DNA from: an uncultured Enterobacter sp.
GTDB taxonomy: Bacteria > Pseudomonadota > Gammaproteobacteria > Enterobacterales > Enterobacteriaceae
Direction of reading: 5' to 3'
DNA length: 7,859 bases
Assembly (NCBI GenBank): GCA_946477805.1
Contig: CAMKZP010000160.1
Location: forward strand, 1-7,859
This document shows, in pieces, positions 1 through 5,730 of the stretch; the first letter of the stretch is position 1; each line of letters opens with the position of its first letter. The position numbers and the translations under genes were made by a program. The notes under the pieces were generated by a model that saw only the letters and a program-made list of their open reading frames with translations, did not search any database and was not told where the DNA came from.

Positions 1-42
1 CTCGACTAGTCGTCGGCAGCGTCAGATGTGTATAAGAGACAG
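1..42 (+). other. Illumina Nextera adapter with i5 index (artefact)
   Basis: This stretch is library adapter, not genome. Positions 10-42 match the 33-base Nextera read-1 adapter, ending in the 19-base Tn5 mosaic end AGATGTGTATAAGAGACAG (24-42). Positions 2-9, TCGACTAG, match the Nextera XT i5 index I remember as S513, and base 1 is the C that ends the P5 segment before the index. Genomic sequence therefore starts at 43. Read in different frames the adapter encodes the well-known artefact peptides MCIRDR and MYKRQ on the plus strand and LSLIHI on the minus strand. No protein should be extended into it. The adapter match is direct observation; the exact index name is from memory. Confidence 0.97.
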
Positions 43-1149
43 GAACGAACGCGTGGGCACGTGGTCGCAGTCAAAGATGGAGACAAACTCCCCTTTGGCG
101 TATTTCAACGCGTTGTTGATGTTACCGGCTTTCGCATGTTCATGGGTGGTGCGGGCGATATACTCGACGCCGACTTCGTCTGCGAACTGGCGGAACTCCG
201 CGCGGCCGCCGTCATCGAGGATCCAGATTTTGAGCTTATCTTTCGGCCAGTCGATACCTAATGCGGCATAAATGGTGTTTTTTACCACGCTCAGGTCTTC
301 GTTGTAGGTGGGCACAAAGAGATCGACCGATGGCCACAGGCTGGTGTCTTTCGGCAGCGGAACCGGCTGGCGGTTTAAAGGCCAGATAACCTGGAAGTAG
401 CCCAGCACCAGCACTATCCACGCGTAGGTTTCGGCAAACAGCAGGACCAAACCGCACACCAGGCTGACCGGGTCATCCCAGTTCAGCGTCGAGGTATAAC
501 GCCACCAGATGTAGCGGCAGGAAACGGTGAGCGAGAGCACAATCAGCATCAGGGCCGAGAAACGGCCCGGTATCCGCCGTACCAGCAGCGCCACGCCCCA
601 CAGCAGGATCAGGAAGGTGAACTGCGCCAGCGGGTTAAAGGGCTGCGTGATACAGACCAGCGCCAGAATCAGCGAGAAGACGACAATGACGCCGAGAATA
701 AAACGACGCAGGCCCGGATGCAGGTGTCCGAGCTCTTTGTGGTTATCCAGATGGCTGGTTTTATCGCTGACGCTATCGGGTAGCCTGTCCAGCCACTGGT
801 GATAGCGTTCACGTAAGTTCTGAACGTGATCGAAACTCCGCCAGCGCGGCGTCGATTTTTCCGATCTGCCGGAGGTGGCGATCAGCCAGGCGGCCTGTAT
901 CGCGTAACGCGCCGGATCTAACGGCCGCGGCCTGTCGGGATTAATGTGCGGATATAGTTCGCGGCGCCGTTCACGAATGCCCTGCCAGCGGGGGTGTTCA
1001 AGGGGGATGAAAATCCAGGCCAGGATCGTCCAGAAACAGCCGAACGCGGCGCTCAGCGACGACGTACCGTGACGTCGATAATGCCGGTAGCGCTCGCTTA
1101 ACCGCGAACTGACCGGCGGGATGAGCAGCCAGGCCGTCAGACGACTCAT
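43..1149 (-). CDS. bcsA: Cellulose synthase catalytic subunit BcsA, N-terminal part (369 of about 870 residues)
   Basis: BcsA is the inner-membrane family 2 glycosyltransferase that polymerises UDP-glucose into beta-1,4-glucan and passes it through its own membrane channel. The visible 369 residues carry hydrophobic segments at about 36-50, 150-168, 174-191, 196-211 and 228-253, then the start of the glycosyltransferase domain: TYNED at 281-285, LDDGG at 311-315 and the DCD metal and UDP motif at 360-362. The second catalytic aspartate, the QxxRW motif and the C-terminal PilZ domain (cyclic di-GMP) would lie beyond the edge. The reading frame continues past position 43 only into adapter, so residues after F369 are false. 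The ATG at 1149-1147 overlaps the bcsQ stop as ATGA, which implies translational coupling. The N-terminal region aligns with E. coli BcsA without gaps that I could notice. Truncation is by the contig edge; there is no sign of gene decay. Confidence 0.97.
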
Positions 1150-1898
1150 ACCGCGCTCCCGGCAGGTTCCGGCGCGTTAGCAAAGTGCAGCAAACACCAG
1201 TTCGCTAACGTCAGGATCTCTTCCGCCGCCAGCGAATCGCTACGATATTCTCCGAGAGGCTGTTTGGACGCGAGACACTCCGCCATGCCTTCATCGCGAT
1301 GGATCACCATCGGCAGCAGGCGACGCTGGCTTTGGAGCCAGACCTGATACAGATCGTCCTGGATCTGGCTGCTGATACGCAGATCGTTAATCAATAAATG
1401 GGCATTCGGCGGCAACGGCTGCTGATGCAGGCGGATATGACAGTTGGCATCCACGTTCACGATGGAGAGGACGTGGTCGCACTGGGCGATAAGCTGGCGG
1501 GTGAGCGCGGCAGCCCCGTGCGGCAAATCTAACAGTATCCACTGATAATGGCCCTGCTCCTGCAGGCTCTTCAGCGCAGCGGTGAATTGCGAAAGCAGAC
1601 GCTGGTAGGCAGCTTCATTCTCACGTTCGGATTCGGTTAATTGACCATAAGGAAGTAAATCGAGCTGGGAGGTATAGCGCATCCCCGCATCACGCCAGTC
1701 TTTGTCATCCAGCAGCGCGCGGGCCCAGCCCTCTTTGCGGGAAAAGTCGACGTTAAAAAACATGCGCAGCAAATTGTCGGAGCAGGCATCAATAACCAGC
1801 ACCGATTCACCTAACAGCTGTAATGACCACGCCAGCGCCGCAGTAACGGAGGTTGTACCCACACCGCCACGCACGCCCTGTAATCCAAGAATGGCCAT
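1146..1898 (-). CDS. bcsQ: Cellulose biosynthesis protein BcsQ, MinD/ParA-like ATPase
   Basis: BcsQ is a SIMIBI-class ATPase of the MinD/ParA family. With BcsR it forms a cytoplasmic regulatory complex under the cellulose synthase and is needed for cellulose production in enterobacteria. The ATG at 1898 gives 250 residues, the same length as E. coli BcsQ. AGGGAG at 1905-1910 lies 6 bases upstream; a TTG directly before the ATG would be only 3 bases from that site and is not preferred. The nucleotide loop is at residues 8-17 (GVRGGVGTTS), with the switch aspartate D37 in VIDA and a Walker B-like ILLDLP at 121-126 (D124). The loop lacks both lysines of the usual KGGxGKT deviant Walker A, as I remember for E. 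coli BcsQ too. Codon 6 is TTA (Leu); in K-12 laboratory strains it is an amber stop. The gene follows bcsR by 11 bases and overlaps bcsA by 4. Confidence 0.95.
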   Translation of the reverse strand: MAILGLQGVRGGVGTTSVTAALAWSLQLLGESVLVIDACSDNLLRMFFNVDFSRKEGWARALLDDKDWRDAGMRYTSQLDLLPYGQLTESERENEAAYQRLLSQFTAALKSLQEQGHYQWILLDLPHGAAALTRQLIAQCDHVLSIVNVDANCHIRLHQQPLPPNAHLLINDLRISSQIQDDLYQVWLQSQRRLLPMVIHRDEGMAECLASKQPLGEYRSDSLAAEEILTLANWCLLHFANAPEPAGSAV

Positions 1899-1909
1899 CA
1901 ATGGCTCCC

Positions 1910-2098
1910 TTATTGTTGTTGGGCAAATTCAGCTAATAACGGCCAACGTTTAATAGCCGCAGCCAACTGTTCCCGCTGGGAAATATCGGTGTAATCTATT
2001 TCAGGCAAAGAAAACGCTTGCGTGAGCGCCAGAAAATCGTTTTGGAAGGTGTAACCCAGGCTTGAGTCGACCGGCGTTCCGGGTTCGTTATTATGCAT
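1910..2098 (-). CDS. bcsR: Cellulose biosynthesis protein BcsR (YhjR)
   Basis: BcsR is a short cytoplasmic protein that partners BcsQ; the BcsR-BcsQ complex stabilises the synthase and binds BcsE. The 62 residues match the length of E. coli YhjR, with a near-identical C-terminal half (SQREQLAAA at 40-48, then KRWPLLAEFAQQQ to the end) and a more divergent N-terminus. It has no signal peptide or membrane segment and is mostly predicted helix. It is the first gene of the minus-strand operon bcsR-bcsQ-bcsA. Its TAA stop (1912-1910) overlaps the bcsQ ribosome site, which suggests coupled translation. Its own Shine-Dalgarno candidate, AAGGG at 2110-2114, is 11 bases from the ATG, which is longer than usual, so initiation may be modest. 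No in-frame ATG or GTG lies close upstream, so the start is secure. Confidence 0.93.
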   Translation of the reverse strand: MHNNEPGTPVDSSLGYTFQNDFLALTQAFSLPEIDYTDISQREQLAAAIKRWPLLAEFAQQQ

Positions 2099-2155
2099 TT
2101 TTATTTCATCCCTTCGTGTAAAATCACAAGATCAGATGGAGTAGGGCTTCCTGCC

Positions 2156-2169
2156 AACGAAATTTCGTT
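2156..2169. promoter_or_regulatory. Perfect 14-base palindrome AACGAAATTTCGTT, possible operator
   Basis: AACGAAATTTCGTT reads the same on both strands with no mismatch; the next pair (C2155, T2170) does not extend it. It sits in the divergent bcsR/bcsE region, just downstream of the predicted bcsR -10 box and over the expected start point. A dimeric repressor binding there would block bcsRQA transcription. I recognise no known regulator consensus in it. A chance origin in AT-rich DNA is possible, although 14 perfect bases at this spot is notable. Confidence 0.4.
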
Positions 2170-2172
2170 TAC

Positions 2173-2201
2173 ATGCTAAATCTGATGTTCTTTAATTTCA
2201 A
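2173..2201 (-). promoter_or_regulatory. Candidate sigma-70 promoter for bcsR-bcsQ-bcsA
   Basis: On the minus strand, TTGAAA (2201-2196; 5 of 6 consensus bases) is followed after exactly 17 bases by TAGCAT (2178-2173; 4 of 6). A start around 2165-2167 would give a bcsR leader of about 67 bases. This is the best-scoring minus-strand pair I found by eye between bcsR and bcsE. It is a prediction only, and the real operon may depend on another sigma factor. The first transcribed bases would lie inside the palindrome at 2156-2169. Confidence 0.45.
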
Positions 2202-2260
2202 TGTTAGGTTTATTTCTACGCTTTCGCTAGTAAACTGAGATACAGATAAATTAGACGAAA

Positions 2261-2274
2261 AGAGGGACACCGTG
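2261..2274 (+). promoter_or_regulatory. Ribosome binding site and GTG start that define bcsE
   Basis: AGAGGG (2261-2266) lies 5 bases before GTG (2272-2274). Reading upstream in frame gives K R D T before this V and then an in-frame TGA at 2236-2238, with no ATG, GTG or TTG between. The GTG is therefore the only usual start available. The E. coli protein as I remember it begins MRDIVD, four residues earlier; the codon aligned with that methionine here is AAG (2260-2262). Confidence 0.75.
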
Positions 2275-3831
2275 GACTCCATATTTTCTATTGGCATCCA
2301 GTCACTATGGGACGAATTGCGCCACATGCCGGTCGGAGGAGTCTGGTGGATTAATACGGATCGCAACGAAGACGCAATAAGTCTGGTAAACCAAACGATC
2401 GCCGCACAGGATAAGGATTCCCGCGTTGCCGTCATCACGATGGGTGAAGACCCGAAGAAAATCATCAGGCTCGAAAGTGACCGGGGTCCCCAAAGCGTAA
2501 AATTATTTTCCATGTCATCCGAGGCGGATGGTCTATACTTTTTGCCCCGCGACATTCAGTGTTCAATTGACCCGGTTAAGTATTTACTGATTCTTAAATG
2601 CTCAGATAATGCACTGCATAATATTCCCCCTGAAAAATTGCTGCACTGGCTGAACAGGATCCATAAATGGGCAAAGAATCAAAACTGCACGATTCTGGTC
2701 ATTAACCCTGGAAGTAATAATGACAAGCTTTTTTCACTTTTAATGGGTGAATATCGCTCTCTTTTCGGCCTGGCAAGTATCCATGACCAGACTGACAGCT
2801 ATCTTTACGATATTGCGTTCTGGTGTAATGAAAAAGGGGTGAGCGCCCGGCAGCAGCTGATGCTCAAAAAAATTGACGGTGAATGGCATCTCGCTCAGCA
2901 GGAAGAGACGGTGATCCAGCCGCGCAGCGATGAAAAGCGCATTCTGAGCCATATTGCGGTATTAGAAGGTGCGCCTGCGCTTTCAGAAAATTGGTCACTC
3001 TACGAAACAAATGAAGCGTTATTTAACGATGCCCGCACGACGCAGGCCGCAACTATAGTTTTCTCGTTAACGCAAAATAACCAAATCGAAACGCTGGCGA
3101 GACACATTCACACCTTGCGTCGCCAGCGCGGCAGTGCTTTAAAAATTGTGGTTCGCGAAAATATTACCAGCCTGCGCGCGACGGACGAGCGTCTCCTGCT
3201 GGGCTGCGGCGCGAATATGGTGATACCGTGGAATGCACCGCTCTCACGCTGCCTGACGCTTATCGAGAGCATTCAAGGGCAGCAGTTTAGTCGACACGTT
3301 CCGGAAGATATCACCACCCTGCTCTCCATGACGCAGCCGATGAAGCTGCGCGGGTATCAGAAGTGGGATACTTTCTGTGATGCGGTCGGGAACATGATGA
3401 GCAACACCCTGCTGCCGGCAGACGGAAAAGGGGTGATGGTCGCTCTGCGCCCTGTTCCGGGCATCCGCGTTGAGCAGGCGCTCACCTTATGCCGCCCAAA
3501 CCGCACCGGCGACATCATGACGATTGGCGATAACCGCCTGGTGCTGTTTTTATCCTTCTGTCGGGTAAACGATCTCGATACCGCCCTCAACCATATTTTC
3601 CCGTTACCGACCGGCGATATTTTCTCAAACCGCATGATTTGGTTCGAAGATAACCTGATTAGCGCAGAGCTGGTGCAGATGCGTACCCTGACGCCCGATC
3701 GGTGGGTTAAGCCTTTAGCGATAACGAGCGAGACTAAACCGATACTGAATGCGAAGCATGACGGACACGCCTGGCGCAGGATACCTGAACCATTACGCTT
3801 ATTATCTGAGGGCAAGGAGAGCGCATCATGA
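2272..3831 (+). CDS. bcsE: Cyclic di-GMP-binding cellulose regulator BcsE
   Basis: BcsE is a cytoplasmic protein that binds cyclic di-GMP through its C-terminal GIL domain, contacts BcsR-BcsQ and is brought to the membrane by BcsF; it is needed for full cellulose synthesis in enterobacteria. The product is 519 residues, about four fewer than E. coli BcsE because of the GTG start. Two RxxD motifs are present: RTGD at 411-414, the canonical I-site of the GIL domain, and RATD at 302-305, matching the second cyclic di-GMP contact described for E. coli. The C-terminal half (from about 215) is much more conserved than the N-terminal half, whose DNA also looks more AT-rich than bcsF, bcsG or birA. 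No membrane segment or signal peptide is seen. It is the first gene of bcsE-bcsF-bcsG; its TGA overlaps the bcsF ATG as ATGA. No clear promoter pair was found upstream on the plus strand. Confidence 0.95.
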   Translation: MDSIFSIGIQSLWDELRHMPVGGVWWINTDRNEDAISLVNQTIAAQDKDSRVAVITMGEDPKKIIRLESDRGPQSVKLFSMSSEADGLYFLPRDIQCSIDPVKYLLILKCSDNALHNIPPEKLLHWLNRIHKWAKNQNCTILVINPGSNNDKLFSLLMGEYRSLFGLASIHDQTDSYLYDIAFWCNEKGVSARQQLMLKKIDGEWHLAQQEETVIQPRSDEKRILSHIAVLEGAPALSENWSLYETNEALFNDARTTQAATIVFSLTQNNQIETLARHIHTLRRQRGSALKIVVRENITSLRATDERLLLGCGANMVIPWNAPLSRCLTLIESIQGQQFSRHVPEDITTLLSMTQPMKLRGYQKWDTFCDAVGNMMSNTLLPADGKGVMVALRPVPGIRVEQALTLCRPNRTGDIMTIGDNRLVLFLSFCRVNDLDTALNHIFPLPTGDIFSNRMIWFEDNLISAELVQMRTLTPDRWVKPLAITSETKPILNAKHDGHAWRRIPEPLRLLSEGKESAS

Positions 3832-4022
3832 ATCTCAGCGATATTATTCAACTGGTTATACTTTGCGCGCTGATTTTTTTCCCGCTCGGCTACTATGCGC
3901 GCCACTCGCTGCGCCGCATCCGCGATACGGCCAGATTAGTTTTTGTAAAACCTCGCTATATTAAACCCGCCGGAACACTGACACGCGCTCCGAACGTCAA
4001 GGCAAACCGAAAACATGACTAA
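3828..4022 (+). CDS. bcsF: Membrane-anchor peptide BcsF (YhjT)
   Basis: BcsF is a short inner-membrane protein that recruits BcsE to the membrane and supports phosphoethanolamine addition by BcsG. The 64 residues have one hydrophobic segment at about 5-21 (IIQLVILCALIFFPLGY), followed by a basic stretch (RHSLRRIRD at 25-33) that should face the cytoplasm by the positive-inside rule, and a Lys/Arg-rich tail. The length is close to E. coli BcsF (63). The start is well defined: AAGGAG at 3814-3819 is 8 bases from the ATG, and the ATG overlaps the bcsE stop. The end overlaps bcsG by 8 bases, so all three genes are likely translationally coupled. Confidence 0.94.
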   Translation: MNLSDIIQLVILCALIFFPLGYYARHSLRRIRDTARLVFVKPRYIKPAGTLTRAPNVKANRKHD

Positions 4023-5694
4023 CTCTTCCTATACCACTTCGGCGCCGTCGCCGCTCTGGCAATACTGGCGCGGCCTTTCCGGCTGGAACTTCTACTTCCT
4101 GGTGAAGTTTGGCCTGCTGTGGGCGGGCTATCTTAATTTCCACCCTCTGCTTAACCTGGTATTTATGGCATTCCTGCTGATGCCGATCCCAAATATCAGG
4201 CTGCATCGACTTCGCCATTGGGCCGCTATTCCTCTCGGCTTTGCCCTGTTCTGGCATGATACCTGGCTGCCTGGCCCGGAGAGCATTATGAGCCAGGGGT
4301 CACAGGTCGCGGGTTTCAGTGCCGATTACCTCCTTGACCTGGTTGAACGCTTTATTAACTGGCAGATGATTGGCGCGGTCTTTGTGCTGCTGGTCGCATG
4401 GCTGTTCCTCTCACAGTGGGTCCGCGTGACGGTGTTTGTCGTCGCCATTATGATCTGGCTGAACGTGCTGACGCTGGCGGGCCCGAGCTTCTCCCTGTGG
4501 CCTGCAGGTCAGCCCACGACCACCGTCACCACCACGGGCGGGTCAGCGGCACCCACCGTTGCAACCGCAGGTGATACGCCGGTTGTAGGAGATATTCCAA
4601 CCCAGACGGCGCCTCCTACCTCAACAAATCTGAATGCCTGGCTTTCCAGCTTCTATACCGCTGAAGATAAGCGCCAGACCAAATTCCCGGACGCTTTGCC
4701 TGCCGACGCCCAGCCGTTCGAACTGCTGGTTATCAACATCTGTTCTCTTTCCTGGGCGGATGTGGATGCCGCCGGTTTGATGTCGCACCCGCTGTGGTCG
4801 CACTTCGATATTCAGTTCAAAGATTTTAACTCCGCCACGTCCTACAGCGGCCCGGCGGCGATTCGCCTGCTGCGCGCAAGCTGCGGGCAGCCGTCGCATA
4901 AAAATCTGTACCAGCCGGCAGGGAACCAGTGCTACCTGTTCGATAACCTGGCGAAGCTGGGCTTTACGCAGCACCTGATGCTGGGCCATAACGGTCAGTT
5001 TGGTAACTTCCTGAAAGAAGTGCGTGAAGAAGGCGGTATGCAGGCGCCGCTGATGGATCAGACGGGGCTTCCCGTCACGCTGTTGGGCTTCGACGGTTCT
5101 CCGGTGTATGACGATACGGCCGTGCTCCAGCGCTGGCTGCAAACCGTTGGCAAAGAAGAGGGTTCGCGTAGCGCGACGTTCTTCAACACCCTGCCGCTTC
5201 ACGACGGGAACCATTATCCCGGCGTGAGCAAAACCGCTGATTATAAGGTTCGTGCCCAGAAGTTCTTCGATGAGCTGGATGCGTTCTTTACCGAGCTGGA
5301 AAAATCAGGCCGTAAGGTGATGGTGGTGGTGGTGCCTGAACACGGTGGGGCGCTGAAAGGCGACAGAATGCAGGTTTCCGGCCTGCGCGATATTCCCAGC
5401 CCGTCCATCACTAACGTACCTGCCGGGATTAAATTCTTTGGCATGAAGGCCCCGCATCAGGGAGCGCCGATTGAGATCGCCCAGCCTAGCAGCTATCTCG
5501 CTATTTCAGAGCTGGTGGCGCGGGCGGTAGACGGCAAGCTGTTTGTGGAGGATAGCGTGAACTGGGATGGGCTCACCAGTAAACTGCCGCAAACGGCAGA
5601 GGTCTCGGAAAACGCCAATGCGGTGGTGATCCAGTACCAGAATAAACCCTATGTTCGCCTGAACGGCGGCGACTGGGTGCCTTATCCGCAATAA
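4015..5694 (+). CDS. bcsG: Cellulose phosphoethanolamine transferase BcsG
   Basis: BcsG is an inner-membrane, zinc-dependent enzyme of the alkaline phosphatase superfamily that transfers phosphoethanolamine from phosphatidylethanolamine to glucose units of nascent cellulose in the periplasm. The 559 residues equal the length of E. coli BcsG. Five membrane segments are visible at about 23-40, 44-58, 68-82, 115-132 and 136-156, then a Thr/Pro/Ala-rich linker (about 165-203) and the periplasmic catalytic domain. The residues known for the E. coli enzyme are all at the same numbers: zinc ligands C243, E442 and H443, nucleophile S278 (SYSGP), and H396 (PLHDGNHYPG). The product therefore looks active. 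The ATG at 4015 lies inside bcsF; the nearest Shine-Dalgarno candidate (AAGG, 3999-4002) is weak and distant, which fits coupling to bcsF. The gene ends 35 bases from the convergent birA stop. Confidence 0.97.
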   Translation: MTNSSYTTSAPSPLWQYWRGLSGWNFYFLVKFGLLWAGYLNFHPLLNLVFMAFLLMPIPNIRLHRLRHWAAIPLGFALFWHDTWLPGPESIMSQGSQVAGFSADYLLDLVERFINWQMIGAVFVLLVAWLFLSQWVRVTVFVVAIMIWLNVLTLAGPSFSLWPAGQPTTTVTTTGGSAAPTVATAGDTPVVGDIPTQTAPPTSTNLNAWLSSFYTAEDKRQTKFPDALPADAQPFELLVINICSLSWADVDAAGLMSHPLWSHFDIQFKDFNSATSYSGPAAIRLLRASCGQPSHKNLYQPAGNQCYLFDNLAKLGFTQHLMLGHNGQFGNFLKEVREEGGMQAPLMDQTGLPVTLLGFDGSPVYDDTAVLQRWLQTVGKEEGSRSATFFNTLPLHDGNHYPGVSKTADYKVRAQKFFDELDAFFTELEKSGRKVMVVVVPEHGGALKGDRMQVSGLRDIPSPSITNVPAGIKFFGMKAPHQGAPIEIAQPSSYLAISELVARAVDGKLFVEDSVNWDGLTSKLPQTAEVSENANAVVIQYQNKPYVRLNGGDWVPYPQ

Positions 5695-5705
5695 GGGTCT
5701 GCTAC

Positions 5706-5730
5706 ACCCTCTCCCCTTAGGGGAGAGGGT
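5706..5730. repeat. Perfect 25-base palindromic repeat between convergent bcsG and birA
   Basis: Two 11-base arms, ACCCTCTCCCC (5706-5716) and GGGGAGAGGGT (5720-5730), flank the loop TTA. This CCCTCTCCCC/GGGGAGAGGG type is a common dispersed intergenic palindrome of enterobacteria as I remember them. The last base supplies the T of the birA TAA stop (5732-5730). Neither transcript has a uridine run after the hairpin, so it is not a textbook intrinsic terminator, although such a GC-rich stem at a convergent pair could end transcription or protect 3' ends in both directions. Confidence 0.85.

Noticed and set aside
22..42. Extension of bcsA to a LSLIHI C-terminus
   Set aside because: These codons are Nextera adapter read on the minus strand; real BcsA continues for about 500 more residues.
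26..271. Plus-strand open frames beginning MCIRDR and MYKRQ
   Set aside because: They start inside the adapter and run antisense to bcsA; these N-termini are known contamination signatures.
1899..1901. TTG as the bcsQ start
   Set aside because: It is only 3 bases from the ribosome site; the adjacent ATG has 6-base spacing and gives the family's 250 residues.
2101..2109. Two-codon mini-frame ATG AAA TAA just before bcsR
   Set aside because: It abuts the Shine-Dalgarno bases with no spacing, so it is unlikely to be translated; probably chance.
2113..2128. Possible CRP site near TCACA in the bcsR leader
   Set aside because: Only one half-site matches; the other half has 2 of 5 expected bases.
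2131..2186. Inverted repeat ATCAGAT ... ATCTGAT in the divergent region
   Set aside because: Only 7 bases per arm with a gap of 42; expected often by chance.
2169..2555. Minus-strand open frame across the bcsE 5' end and other long antisense frames within bcsG, birA and murB
   Set aside because: They overlap well-supported genes, have no ribosome sites and resemble no family; they are antisense shadows of constrained codons.
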